This document shows positions 17,146-27,237 of a DNA stretch of 64,000 nt, one piece after another (within the stretch, counting starts at the first letter, position 1; each line of letters opens with the position of its first letter). Made by a program: the position numbers and the translations under genes. The stretch spans positions 6,783,501 to 6,847,500 of the forward strand of contig NZ_CP045293.1 in the NCBI RefSeq assembly GCF_009363075.1. Reading direction: 5' to 3'. The stretch is from Paenibacillus guangzhouensis (GTDB lineage: Bacteria; Bacillota; Bacilli; Paenibacillales; Paenibacillaceae). The notes under the pieces were generated by a model that saw only the letters and a program-made list of their open reading frames with translations, had not been told where the DNA came from and did not search any database.

Positions 17146-20100
17146 TTGAAAAGAATACTTCGTTTGTTACTCGTAGGTACGATTATGGTCACGTTGCTGC
17201 CTGTTGGTACGGGTATGGCGATGTCATCAGAAGATGGTCATTGGCAGCAAGATATGAATGTGTTATTAGCTGGAGAGATCGATAACAACACTAGCAGTGT
17301 AGATGAAAATGAAAGCGTTGCCAGCGACGTTTATGGTACCGGTGAAAGCGAAAGTATCATACACCCGCTGCTAGCAGATGCTTCTCCCCAAGCGATCGCC
17401 GATGCCAATCTATTTCCAAATGGCGATTTCGAAGCGACTGCAGTGCCGAGCGGCACTTGGACGCAATATACGGATACGAACCCAGTACCTGTGAATTGGG
17501 ACACATGGATCCCGGTAGGTTCTGGTAAACCAACGGGTAGAACAGTAAGTGTAACGGTCGATACCTATACATATTATAGGGGTCAGAAATCGTTGTTGAT
17601 TGATGCTTCCAAAACAAGCCGCGTATCCATTAATGCAAAGGCACCCGTTGAGGCAGGTAAATCGTACCGCTTGCGCGTATGGTATAAAACCGAAAATATT
17701 GCAGGCGGAAGCGGCGTTTATTATCGCACCTCTGTGCAGAATGCTTCTAACACAAAATTAATAGATGGACCTAGTTCAGTGAAGGTGTATGGTACGAACG
17801 ATTGGACAATGCAGCAAGTTTTTATAACGGTGCCGGCGGGTGGTTCCAAATTTTTTGTTGAACTATTTTTAGAAAATAGCACCGGCAAAGTGTGGTTCGA
17901 TAACATTCAGCTGGAGGAGTATGACGGCATAACGGGGTTAACGCTTGAACCGACGGCAAGGATGATGACGGTTGGGGAGACGAAGCCTCTAACATTAACC
18001 GTCACTCCGAATAACCTACCATCTCCCAAAGTCATATGGCGTACTAGCGATGAGAACGTAGCTACCATTGATCAAGATGGTCATGTAACAGCCGTTGCTG
18101 CGGGTGTAGCAACAATCACGGTTACAACAGAAGACCAGACGATAATGGCACAAAGTAACATTGGTGTAGACTCCACAGAAACAGCAGCTGCTTACGATCA
18201 ACTGCGTACACGCTGGAAGCAGAAGTTAGTTGGAGGAGATAACCTTGCTGCTGATTCCGATATTCAGGAACTCGTAACGGCGCTCGATAATAACGTATCC
18301 AATGACACAAAGAGCGGTTATCTTGATACACTTAGTCCTAATGACAGCGGTCGCAAATATTTATGGTCGGATCTTACGGATAGCGCCGATACGAAGGAGC
18401 AGCATGCCAACAATATCGTTAGCGAGTTTACTCGTATTAAAACAATGGCAACCGCTTACAATACGGAATCCTCCCGTTTCTATCACGATCCACAGTTGCG
18501 AGATGCCATTATAGGTGCCTTGGATTGGATGTATGCTAAGCGTTATAACGAACGTTTATCTTATAGTACCGCTAGCAGCTGGTGGGGATTTGAAATCGGT
18601 GCACCGCAGCTGTTAAATGATTGTTTGATCCTGATGTATGATGCGTTGAACGATCAACAAATAGGCAACTTCATGCGGACAATGGATAAGTATTGTCCTA
18701 ACCCAACAAAGCGGGTGCAAAATAGCTCTGTGATCGAGACCGGTGGCAATTTGCTGGACAAAGCGCTTGTTGTAACGCTTCGCGGCGTAATTGGAAGAAA
18801 TAGCGCTAAAATTACGCAAGGACGGGATTCGATTGGTTCAGAGTTTAACTATGTCACAAATGGTGATGGCGTATATGAAGATGGCTCACTGGTGCAGCAT
18901 GCGAACATCGCGTACACAGCTGGCTATGGTGCAGTCTGGCTCAGCCGTACGGCGGACATCACTTATTTGCTCAACACCTCACCATGGCCAGTGACTGATC
19001 CACGGGTGGCTAACATTTACAAGTGGGTAAGTGATACGTTTGAACCAGTTATTTACAAAGGGCTGTACATGGATATGGTTAACGGGCGGGGGATTTCCAG
19101 AAGCGAATCGGGTACGGCTCGCAGTACGATTGTAGCCTTAGCAAGTTTAGCAGAGGGTGCACCGCCAGAGATTAGCGCTACTATTCGCAGTATGGTTAAG
19201 GAATGGGTAAGCAAGGATACCACCTTTAATAATTACTATAAAGGCTTGCCGATTTATAGTGTCATGTTGCTGAAGAAAGTAATGAACGATGATACGGTCA
19301 CACCGCGTGGTGAGCTGTCGCGCAGTTATATGTTCAACGGGATGGCCCGTGTCGCGCATCATCGTCCCAACTACGCTTTTGGGCTAAGTATGTTCTCAGA
19401 CCGCATTTCCGACTTTGAAATGGGCAATAAAGAAAATTTAAAAGGTTGGGATACCGGTCTTGGCATGACCTATATCTATAACGAAGACTTATTGCAATAT
19501 CGCGATGGATTCTGGGCAACGGTTAATAGTTTCCGCTTGCCAGGTACGACGACAGACGGTTCCGGAGAAGGTAAGATGCCGGGCGAATGGGCGTACTATT
19601 ATAATACGAAAAGCCATGTTGGCGGTGCAACACTAGATCATCTATATAGCGCAAGCGGCATGGATTTCTCATTATCGAAAGTAACGGGCAGTGATTTAAG
19701 TGGGAAGAAATCATGGTTTATGTTCGATGATGAAATTGTTGCCCTCGGTACAGATATTCATAAAACATCGGCCGTAACAAAACCGGTAGAAACGATTGTT
19801 GATAATCGTAAGTTGAATAGCAGCGGTAATAATGCATTTGTGATTAACGGTGTACAGGTGCCTACTGCACTAGATTATGCAGGAGATATTGACGCTGTAG
19901 ATTGGGCGCACCTAGCGGGCAATGGTGCAGGTTCTGGTGCGGATATGGGCTATTACTTCCCAACTGCACCCACACTGCATGTCGTACGTGAGGCGAGAAC
20001 AGGCTCGTGGTCTGAGATTAACAACGGTCAATCGAAAGATCAGCTGACGCGCAACTATGCCAGCATCGCCTTTGAACATGGAAATAATCCACAAGCAGCT

Positions 20101-21687
20101 AGTTACGAATATGTGCTGCTTCCAGGCAAGACAGCGGCACAAACACAAGCTTATAGTGAACATCCAGCAGTAGAAGTGCTGAGCAACACATCAACGGTAC
20201 AGGCTGTTAGTAATATGCAGCTTGGCATCACCGCGGCGAATTTCTGGAGTGCGGATACTGCGGGAAGCATCCAAGCTAAATCCGCAGCTACAGTTTTAAT
20301 GAAAGAAGACAGCGGTGAAATGACCATTGCGATATCCGATCCAACGCAAAAGCAGAACACAGTGACGATTGAAGTCCATCAACCGAACTTGACATTGCTA
20401 ACAGCAGATACGGGGATGAAAGTCTCACCGATACAAGATGGAGTTAGCATTGAAGTCAACACTTCGGGATCGCTTGGCAAGACGTATACGGCAACATTTG
20501 ATCTCGGAAAGACCTACACCGTAACCGTGGAAGGTGTAACAGCAGATAAACAGATTGCTAAGAAAGGTGAGTCCGTAACGGTAACTCTGGATACGCCTGA
20601 GGGTAAAACGTTCGACAAGTGGATCGTAACGCCAGCAAGCTTGACGTTAACCCAAGATACAACGAGCACCAACATGTATACGTTCATCATGCCTGGTGAA
20701 GCAGTTCATGTAACAGCAACGTATAAAGACGATAGACCGGTAGATAAAACCGCACCTACATGGCCTACGGGTGCACAATTATTAGCATCAAGTGTTGATA
20801 AAAAGAGTCTAATGCTCTCTTGGACAGCAGCAACGGATGATATCGGTGTAATAAGCTATAAGATTTACAAGAATGGTATGGAGCTCATTCAATTACCAGG
20901 TAACATCACTAGCTATTCAGTCAGTGGTCTTTCACCAAATACAAGCTATAACTTTGAGATTAAAGCAGGCGACGCAGCTGGAAAATGGAGTGATGGTCTA
21001 TATGTAAATGTAAGGACTGGACCTAACGCTTCAGGTGGCGGATCGACGCCATCACCGGCTCCAACACCAACAGCGCCAACAATGCCAACACCTAGACCAA
21101 CTGAACCAATCGAACCCGTGAAACCTACTGATCCAGCAACTCCTCAAGTAGATTTGTCTGATATCGCAGATCATTGGGCTAAGGCTTCCATTGAAAAATC
21201 CGTTGAACTTGGTATTGTAAGTGGCTATGAGGATGGAACGTTCAGGCCGAATGGTACGATAACTCGCGGTGAGATTTCAGTAATGCTAGCAAGAGCGCTG
21301 AAATTGGAGCAAGTGAATACAGCATTTGGTTTTGCGGATCAAGGTCAAACACCAGTATGGGCACAGCCATTCATTCAAGCACTTGTTAGAGCGGGATATA
21401 TTTCAGGCTATGAAGATGGTACATTCCGTGCGAATAAAGAAATCACCAGAAGTGAAATCGTTGTTATCATTGTTCGTGCACTGGGTCTTGAAGTACATCC
21501 AAATGTAACGCTGACCTTTGATGATACAGATCAGATGCCAGGTTGGGCTAAACCCTATATCGCAGTGGCCGCAGAAGCAGGTCTGATAAAGGGGAATGGG
21601 GATGGTAAATTTAATCCTAATGCTTCTATTACTAGAGCTGATGCGGTTACTCTGATTCTAGCAATGCTAAGTACTAGTAACTCATAG
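17146..21687 (+). CDS. SLH-anchored polysaccharide lyase family 8 protein (hyaluronate/chondroitin/xanthan lyase type)
   Basis: About 1513 residues. Order: signal peptide (1-28); carbohydrate-binding beta-sandwich of CBM4/9 type (about 80-260); a BIG2 Ig-like domain (about 262-345); the PL8 catalytic alpha/alpha toroid plus beta domains (about 350-1120); an InlB-B-like repeat (about 1130-1195); fibronectin III (1200-1290); a Pro/Thr linker; and three SLH domains (about 1336-1510). PL8 hallmarks are WWGFEIG near 480, Asn535 in TGGNLLD, His585 and Tyr594 (spaced 9 as in hyaluronate lyases), and Arg648/Arg652 in GRGISR. It should cleave uronic-acid glycosidic bonds by beta-elimination at the cell surface. 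GGAGGGG six bases before TTG 17146 decides the start; ATG 17131 lies before that ribosome site. Exact substrate is uncertain. Confidence 0.9.
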   Translation: MKRILRLLLVGTIMVTLLPVGTGMAMSSEDGHWQQDMNVLLAGEIDNNTSSVDENESVASDVYGTGESESIIHPLLADASPQAIADANLFPNGDFEATAVPSGTWTQYTDTNPVPVNWDTWIPVGSGKPTGRTVSVTVDTYTYYRGQKSLLIDASKTSRVSINAKAPVEAGKSYRLRVWYKTENIAGGSGVYYRTSVQNASNTKLIDGPSSVKVYGTNDWTMQQVFITVPAGGSKFFVELFLENSTGKVWFDNIQLEEYDGITGLTLEPTARMMTVGETKPLTLTVTPNNLPSPKVIWRTSDENVATIDQDGHVTAVAAGVATITVTTEDQTIMAQSNIGVDSTETAAAYDQLRTRWKQKLVGGDNLAADSDIQELVTALDNNVSNDTKSGYLDTLSPNDSGRKYLWSDLTDSADTKEQHANNIVSEFTRIKTMATAYNTESSRFYHDPQLRDAIIGALDWMYAKRYNERLSYSTASSWWGFEIGAPQLLNDCLILMYDALNDQQIGNFMRTMDKYCPNPTKRVQNSSVIETGGNLLDKALVVTLRGVIGRNSAKITQGRDSIGSEFNYVTNGDGVYEDGSLVQHANIAYTAGYGAVWLSRTADITYLLNTSPWPVTDPRVANIYKWVSDTFEPVIYKGLYMDMVNGRGISRSESGTARSTIVALASLAEGAPPEISATIRSMVKEWVSKDTTFNNYYKGLPIYSVMLLKKVMNDDTVTPRGELSRSYMFNGMARVAHHRPNYAFGLSMFSDRISDFEMGNKENLKGWDTGLGMTYIYNEDLLQYRDGFWATVNSFRLPGTTTDGSGEGKMPGEWAYYYNTKSHVGGATLDHLYSASGMDFSLSKVTGSDLSGKKSWFMFDDEIVALGTDIHKTSAVTKPVETIVDNRKLNSSGNNAFVINGVQVPTALDYAGDIDAVDWAHLAGNGAGSGADMGYYFPTAPTLHVVREARTGSWSEINNGQSKDQLTRNYASIAFEHGNNPQAASYEYVLLPGKTAAQTQAYSEHPAVEVLSNTSTVQAVSNMQLGITAANFWSADTAGSIQAKSAATVLMKEDSGEMTIAISDPTQKQNTVTIEVHQPNLTLLTADTGMKVSPIQDGVSIEVNTSGSLGKTYTATFDLGKTYTVTVEGVTADKQIAKKGESVTVTLDTPEGKTFDKWIVTPASLTLTQDTTSTNMYTFIMPGEAVHVTATYKDDRPVDKTAPTWPTGAQLLASSVDKKSLMLSWTAATDDIGVISYKIYKNGMELIQLPGNITSYSVSGLSPNTSYNFEIKAGDAAGKWSDGLYVNVRTGPNASGGGSTPSPAPTPTAPTMPTPRPTEPIEPVKPTDPATPQVDLSDIADHWAKASIEKSVELGIVSGYEDGTFRPNGTITRGEISVMLARALKLEQVNTAFGFADQGQTPVWAQPFIQALVRAGYISGYEDGTFRANKEITRSEIVVIIVRALGLEVHPNVTLTFDDTDQMPGWAKPYIAVAAEAGLIKGNGDGKFNPNASITRADAVTLILAMLSTSNS

Positions 21688-21718
21688 ATATACCCTCGCT
21701 AGTATTCTTTAAGATGTA

Positions 21719-21753
21719 AGCCAAGGTCCGATTTTAAGGATCTTGGCTTTCGA
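21719..21753 (+). terminator. Terminator of the PL8 gene
   Basis: AGCCAAGGTCC, loop GATTTTAA, GGATCTTGGCT, then TT. The A/T-rich 21755-21905 stretch that follows presumably carries a promoter for the fucosidase genes, but no clean -35/-10 pair could be picked. Confidence 0.8.
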
Positions 21754-21920
21754 TGTTAAGGTCAAAATATTGCATATTTATAAAAAAATAATGCGTGTTT
21801 CTACATATCTTTGATTTGCTATTATTAACCTAAGTTCGGTTTTTAATTTCTATATTGATACGTATTTTATTTTTTTATATCTTTCAATAGGTTGCAAAGG
21901 AAAAATGAGAGGGGGGTTCA

Positions 21921-23393
21921 ATGGTGATTAACAGCAGTGGAGTTATGAGAACAGACCAAGTTAAGGCGGCTGCGTTGGTGCGACCGTCGGAGCGGCAGTT
22001 GGTGATACAAGAGATGGGATTTTATGCTTTTGTGCATTTTACGGTAAATACGTTTATGGATCAGGAATGGGGAAGTGGGCAGGAGCAGCCGGATATCTTT
22101 CATCCGACGCAGTTGGATGCACGGCAGTGGGTGCGTGCTTGTAAGGCTGCAGGGATGAAGGGGTTGATTCTGACCTGTAAGCATCACGATGGGTTTTGTT
22201 TGTGGCCGAGTAAGTATACAGAGCATTCGGTGAAGAATAGCCCGTGGAAAGATGGCAAGGGTGATGTTGTTCGTGAGGTGGCGGATGCTTGTCGTGAAGG
22301 CGGGTTGAAGTTTGGGATTTATTTATCGCCTTGGGACCGGCATGAGGCTTGTTATGGAGATTCGCCAGCTTATAATGAATACTTCAAGAATCAATTGCGC
22401 GAGCTGTTGACGGGGTATGGGGATATTTTCTGTGTATGGTTTGATGGGGCTTGTGGTGAAGGTCCTAACGGCAAACGTCAGGTATATGATTGGAATGGCT
22501 ATTATGCACTGATTCGTGAATTGCAGCCAGAGGCGAGTATTTCGGTTTGTGGACCGGATGTGCGCTGGTGTGGCAATGAGGCGGGGCATTGTCGTAAGTC
22601 AGAGTGGAGCGTCGTACCTGCGCAGCTGCAGGATAAGGAGAGAATTCAGGAACATTCACAGCAGGAAGATGATGCTGAATTCGCCAAGCGTTTCACTTCA
22701 GAAGATGAAGACTTGGGCAGCCGTGACATTATTGCTAAAGTATCGGAGCTTGTCTGGTATCCAGCAGAAGTGGATACGTCGATTCGTCCAGGATGGTTCT
22801 ATCATGCGAGTCAAGATGATCAAGTCAAGTCGCTGGATGAGCTGCGTAACGTGTACTACGGTTCAGTTGGAGGCAATGCGATGCTCTTGCTTAATATTCC
22901 TGCTGATACGCGCGGCCTGTTCCACGAGAATGATGTACAGCGGTTAGAGGAATTGGGGGCTTGGATAAGGAATACGTTTGAGACGAATGTGGCAAGCGGT
23001 GCGGCTGCTACAGCTAGTGAATCGATGACTGGGCATGAAGCGGCTAATGTATTGGATGGCAATCGAGATACATTTTGGGCCCCTGAGCAAGGTACAGAAG
23101 CGGCGAGTATCACGGTAGACTTCGGAACGGAGCAAACGTTCGATCATGTTGTTCTCCAGGAGTATCGCTATACACAGCGAATTGAGCGTTTCAGTCTGGC
23201 GTATTGGCAAGCCGATGCTGCTGCAGGCACAGGGGAGTGGCGGCCAATTCTGGATGGTACGATTATCGGTCACAAGCGAATTTGTCATTTCCCAGCCATT
23301 TGCAGCAGTCGCTTGCGTCTTACGATCACCAGCTCACGCTGGTGGCCCAATTTGGCCACATTCGAAGTTTACAATAGTCAGGATCAGGATTAG
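21921..23393 (+). CDS. Alpha-L-fucosidase, GH29, with C-terminal F5/8C-type domain
   Basis: 490 residues, no signal peptide. The GH29 barrel is marked by FYAFVHFTVNTFMDQEWGSG, LILTCKHHDGFCLWPS (His-His pair contacting fucose), FGIYLSPWDRH, and VWFDGACG with the candidate nucleophile Asp175. Residues about 355-485 form a discoidin/F5-8C (CBM32-like) carbohydrate-binding domain (NVASGAAATASESMTGHEAANVLDGNRDTFW). It removes terminal alpha-L-fucose, most likely from imported oligosaccharides because no export signal is present. GAGAGGGGGG precedes ATG 21921. A terminator separates it from the next fucosidase, so the two need not be strictly co-expressed. The domain layout resembles the alpha-1,3/1,4-fucosidase subgroup, but linkage is not proven. 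Confidence 0.92.
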   Translation: MVINSSGVMRTDQVKAAALVRPSERQLVIQEMGFYAFVHFTVNTFMDQEWGSGQEQPDIFHPTQLDARQWVRACKAAGMKGLILTCKHHDGFCLWPSKYTEHSVKNSPWKDGKGDVVREVADACREGGLKFGIYLSPWDRHEACYGDSPAYNEYFKNQLRELLTGYGDIFCVWFDGACGEGPNGKRQVYDWNGYYALIRELQPEASISVCGPDVRWCGNEAGHCRKSEWSVVPAQLQDKERIQEHSQQEDDAEFAKRFTSEDEDLGSRDIIAKVSELVWYPAEVDTSIRPGWFYHASQDDQVKSLDELRNVYYGSVGGNAMLLLNIPADTRGLFHENDVQRLEELGAWIRNTFETNVASGAAATASESMTGHEAANVLDGNRDTFWAPEQGTEAASITVDFGTEQTFDHVVLQEYRYTQRIERFSLAYWQADAAAGTGEWRPILDGTIIGHKRICHFPAICSSRLRLTITSSRWWPNLATFEVYNSQDQD

Positions 23394-23414
23394 TCATAGT
23401 AAGCCTTTATGTAG

Positions 23415-23462
23415 TTGCCAGCCATGGATGTGTAGTCTGAATGTTCATGGCTGGCAATTTTT
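23415..23462 (+). terminator. Terminator of the GH29 gene
   Basis: TTGCCAGCCATG and CATGGCTGGCAA form a perfect 12-bp stem with a 19-base loop, followed by TTTTT. Confidence 0.88.
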
Positions 23463-23504
23463 ATCTAGCTATTTATTTTTTTAGAAGAAATGAGGGGAGC
23501 TATC

Positions 23505-25874
23505 ATGAACCGTATAAGAAGTGAAATGAATGCATGTATCCGCCATAAAGGGAACAGATTGTATTTGCTTGAGCATACAGCGGCCAGCAAATGGACAGAA
23601 GCATTTCCAATCGGTAACGGGCGCTTAGGGGGCGTTGTATTTGGTGGTGTACAGCGTGAGCGGATTCAATTGAATGAAGATTCGGTTTGGTATGGTGGTG
23701 CAAGGGATAACGATAATAGGGCTGCGCGAGCGACGTTGCCGGAAATCCAAAACCTGCTGCTGCAAGGTAATGTGCGCAAGGCGGAGAAGTTAGTATTGAC
23801 GCGTATGACGAACGTTCCGCAATATTTCAGCCCTTATCAGACATTAGGTAACTTGTTTTTGGATTTTGATAAGAATACAGAAGCTAATGGTATCCATCAT
23901 TATTGTCGTGAACTAGATTTGGATGATGCGTTGGTTAAGGTGAATTACGAATTAGCAGCAGGTGAAGTTCAGAAAGATGCCATTCAGTACAGCCGCGAGA
24001 TATTTGCAAGTAGCGCTGACCAAGTGCTGGTTATTCGGATGACAACAACCGACGCAGCAGGCTTAACATTTACAGCTAAAATCGACCGTAGACCGTTCAA
24101 CGGTGAATTTGTCCACACCGATGATGAACAGGCTATCGCTATGCAAGGACAATTGGGAGCAGATGGCGTACGTTATGCCGTTGTGCTTAGAGCAGTCGTT
24201 GAAGGTGGACAGTGTCAGATGGCGGGCAATTATCTTGATATTCGTGAGGCTAGTGCAGTTACGTTGATTGTAGCCGCGCAGACTTCATTTCGCTGTGCTG
24301 ATGCTTATGCTGTTGCTTGGCAACAAGCGAAGCAAGCTGCGAAGGTGCCCTATATGACATTGAAGCAGCGGCACTTGGATGATTATAAGCCGCTGTTTAA
24401 CCGTGTGACGCTTGATCTGGATCCAGAAGTAGGGGCTGAGCCACAGCAGCAGTTGCATAGCGAGCAATGCTTGTCCACGTCACAGCGACTAGAACGGTAT
24501 CGGCAAGGTGCAGCTGATAATAAGTTGGAGGCTCTGTTCTATCAGTACGGACGTTATTTGCTGCTTGCCAGTTCCAGACCGGGAACGCTACCAGCGAACC
24601 TGCAAGGGATTTGGAACGATAGCTTTACTCCTCCGTGGGAATCGGATTATCATCTTAACATCAACTTGCAAATGAACTACTGGCTTGCCGAGACGGCTAA
24701 TTTAGCGGAATGTCATTTGCCGTTATTTGATTTTATTGAACGCTTAGTCATCAATGGGCGCAAAACAGCGCGCAACATCTACGGTGCACGCGGATTTGTT
24801 GCCCACACGAGCAGCAATCTATGGGCGGATACAGGTCTTTACGGTGAATACGTGAGCGCCAATATGTGGCCGATGGGTGGTGCTTGGATTGCGCTGCATA
24901 TGTGGGAGCATTATTGTTATAACGGCTCGCTTTCGTTCTTGCGTGAGCGTGCGTACCCCGTGTTGAAAGAAGCGGCACTATTTTTCTTAGACTTCTTAGT
25001 GGAATTGCCATCAGGACAGCTTGTGACCGTACCATCCCTATCACCAGAAAATTCATATCGCAGTGAACAGGGTGAAGTCGGAGCGCTATGCTATGGTCCG
25101 TCGATGGACTCGCAAATTTTGCATGCGCTGTTTACGGCATGTATTCGTGCGAGTGACCTGTTGCAACTGGGTGTAGAAGAGATGGCACAATGGCAGCATG
25201 CGCGCAGTAAGTTACCACAGCCGCAAATCGGCCGCCATGGACAAATTATGGAGTGGGCGGTTGATTATGATGAAGTCGAGCTGGGACATCGCCATATTTC
25301 TCATCTATTCGCTTTGCATCCAGGAGAACAGATCATTCCTCATCGCAGCCCCGAACTTGGACAAGCTGCTAAATTCACGTTGCAGCGGCGCTTAGTCTAT
25401 GGCGGTGGACATACGGGTTGGAGTCAAGCGTGGATCGCCAACTTCTGGTCAAGGCTAGATGAAGGAGATCAGGCGCATCTGAGTCTACGACATTTATTAA
25501 GCAAAGCAGTACATCCGAACTTGTTCGGTGACCATCCTCCATTCCAAATTGATGCCAACTTTGGCGGAGCAGCAGCGATACAAGAGATGCTATTGCAATC
25601 GCATGGGGATGAAATCCGGTTGCTGCCAGCTTTGCCGCTTGCATGGCAGCAGGGTCATGTTACGGGCTTACGTGCTCGAGGTGGCTTTACCATTGATATG
25701 GCATGGCAGGCAGGCAAGCTGCTACAGGCGCAGATAACGTCTACGCTTGGCAAGCCTTGTGTAATATATAGCACGGTTCCGCTTGCCTTTAGTAGTGACT
25801 GTACACAACCCGCGCCACATACGTATCAGCTGGATATTTCGCTTGGAGTTACAGTTATAGTAAACTTAGCTTAG
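23505..25874 (+). CDS. Alpha-L-fucosidase, GH95
   Basis: 789 residues, cytoplasmic. N-terminal beta-domain with AFPIGNGRLGGVVFGG and the LNEDSVWYGG signature, then an alpha/alpha barrel. GH95 catalytic residues known from the Bifidobacterium enzyme (two Asn, Glu, Asp) map to Asn385 and Asn387 in HLNINLQMNYW, Glu515 in LSPENS, and Asp683 in PFQIDANFGG. GH95 enzymes invert at alpha-1,2-linked L-fucose (some act on L-galactose). ATG 23505 is chosen because GAGGGGAG precedes it; an in-frame ATG at 23490 lies before that site. Having both GH29 and GH95 suggests fucose in two linkages or two positions of the substrate. Confidence 0.93.
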   Translation: MNRIRSEMNACIRHKGNRLYLLEHTAASKWTEAFPIGNGRLGGVVFGGVQRERIQLNEDSVWYGGARDNDNRAARATLPEIQNLLLQGNVRKAEKLVLTRMTNVPQYFSPYQTLGNLFLDFDKNTEANGIHHYCRELDLDDALVKVNYELAAGEVQKDAIQYSREIFASSADQVLVIRMTTTDAAGLTFTAKIDRRPFNGEFVHTDDEQAIAMQGQLGADGVRYAVVLRAVVEGGQCQMAGNYLDIREASAVTLIVAAQTSFRCADAYAVAWQQAKQAAKVPYMTLKQRHLDDYKPLFNRVTLDLDPEVGAEPQQQLHSEQCLSTSQRLERYRQGAADNKLEALFYQYGRYLLLASSRPGTLPANLQGIWNDSFTPPWESDYHLNINLQMNYWLAETANLAECHLPLFDFIERLVINGRKTARNIYGARGFVAHTSSNLWADTGLYGEYVSANMWPMGGAWIALHMWEHYCYNGSLSFLRERAYPVLKEAALFFLDFLVELPSGQLVTVPSLSPENSYRSEQGEVGALCYGPSMDSQILHALFTACIRASDLLQLGVEEMAQWQHARSKLPQPQIGRHGQIMEWAVDYDEVELGHRHISHLFALHPGEQIIPHRSPELGQAAKFTLQRRLVYGGGHTGWSQAWIANFWSRLDEGDQAHLSLRHLLSKAVHPNLFGDHPPFQIDANFGGAAAIQEMLLQSHGDEIRLLPALPLAWQQGHVTGLRARGGFTIDMAWQAGKLLQAQITSTLGKPCVIYSTVPLAFSSDCTQPAPHTYQLDISLGVTVIVNLA

Positions 25875-26010
25875 GTTAATAGATGGAAAGAGAATACGAG
25901 ATCAAAAGGTAAAAATTGTGCACATATCAGCAAAATAAAACGCTTTCTTTATGTGGCCCGTATCCACTATATTAAGTGTGAGCATGAAGTTATTTATTGA
26001 GAGGACTGAA

Positions 26011-27198
26011 ATGCAGGTGTCTACAAAAGGAATGCAAACAACGGTAATGCAACCAAATAAACTTTACACACAAGCGATTGAGGACATTCTATCGAAAACG
26101 CTAAACAATATTGACAAGTTTGGAACTCAGTTTCCGCATGTTAGCTTGAATGGCAAATATAACTTGAACGGTAACGACGATTGGACAGATGGCTTCTGGT
26201 CGGGCATATTGTGGTTGTGCTATGAATATTCACAAGATGAACGCTATCGGCAGGCAGCAGAAGCTACGGTGGCTAGCTTTCGCCAGCGGCTTGAGCAACA
26301 TGTTGTCTTGGATCATCATGATATTGGATTCCTATACAGCTTATCTGCCAAAGCGCAGTGGATGATCACGGGCGATGAGAGTGCTCGTGAGCTGGCACTG
26401 GCTGCAGCCGACGTATTAATGCGACGCTGGCGGAACACGAGCGATGGCAGCGGCTATATTCAAGCTTGGGGAGCGCAAGATAACGAGCAAGAAGCGGGTC
26501 GAATTATTATCGATTGCTTGCTTAATTTGCCATTGTTATATTGGGCAAGCGAGCAGACGGATGATCCTACGTATCGTGAAGCGGCAGCAATCCAAGCCGA
26601 GAAAACACGGCGCTATATCGTTAGAGGGGATGATAGCTCGTATCATACTTTTTTCTTCGATACCAAGACGGGTGTTCCGATCGGCGGTGCCACGCATCAA
26701 GGCTATAGCAACGGTTCGACGTGGACGCGGGGACAAGCTTGGGGCGTATATGGATTTGCACTTTCCTACCGCTATACGGGAAATCGGGCATTTCTGGAGA
26801 CTTCTAAGCGTATGGCTCGCTACTTTCTTGAGCATTTACCTGAGGATAGCGTTGCTTATTGGGATTTCAATGCGCCTGTAGCTGCTGATACCTACCGTGA
26901 TAGTTCAGCATCAGCGATTGTAGCAGCCGGACTGGTGGAGCTTATCTCCCATTTGGATGGTGCTGACCCAGATCGTCTCTATTTCGAACAGATGCTGGCC
27001 AAGAGTATGCAGTCGCTGATTAACAACTATGCTACAATCGGTGACGATGCAGCAGAAGGGTTACTTAAGCATGGCTCATACTATGTCCATGGTGGTTTGT
27101 CTCCTGATGATTATATGATTTGGGGCGATTATTACTATTTGGAAGCGCTGATGCGTCTTGTACGCGGTATTCCTGGCTATTGGTATGAGCGCAAGTAG
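26011..27198 (+). CDS. Unsaturated glucuronyl hydrolase, GH88
   Basis: 395 residues from ATG 26011 (GAGAGG five bases upstream; the frame is open from 25951). WTDGFWSGILWL, the HHDIGF segment with Asp104, and GRIIIDCLLNLPLL with Asp168 match the two aspartates that hydrate the enol ether of 4,5-unsaturated uronic acids in GH88. The C-terminal YYVHGGLSPDDYMIWGDYYYLEALMR is also family-typical. It acts on the nonreducing-end unsaturated uronate produced by a lyase, so it is the natural follow-up to the PL8 enzyme. Cytoplasmic. The preceding 136 bases contain an imperfect cre-like AAAACGCTTTCT near 25938 that I do not call. Confidence 0.93.
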   Translation: MQVSTKGMQTTVMQPNKLYTQAIEDILSKTLNNIDKFGTQFPHVSLNGKYNLNGNDDWTDGFWSGILWLCYEYSQDERYRQAAEATVASFRQRLEQHVVLDHHDIGFLYSLSAKAQWMITGDESARELALAAADVLMRRWRNTSDGSGYIQAWGAQDNEQEAGRIIIDCLLNLPLLYWASEQTDDPTYREAAAIQAEKTRRYIVRGDDSSYHTFFFDTKTGVPIGGATHQGYSNGSTWTRGQAWGVYGFALSYRYTGNRAFLETSKRMARYFLEHLPEDSVAYWDFNAPVAADTYRDSSASAIVAAGLVELISHLDGADPDRLYFEQMLAKSMQSLINNYATIGDDAAEGLLKHGSYYVHGGLSPDDYMIWGDYYYLEALMRLVRGIPGYWYERK

Positions 27199-27237
27199 AA
27201 ATGCGAAGATAAAGTGAAGGGAAGCGACATTAACATC

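Noticed and set aside
25936-25950. cre-like AAAACGCTTTCT before the GH88 gene
   Set aside because: Core CG is present, but three outer consensus positions are wrong.
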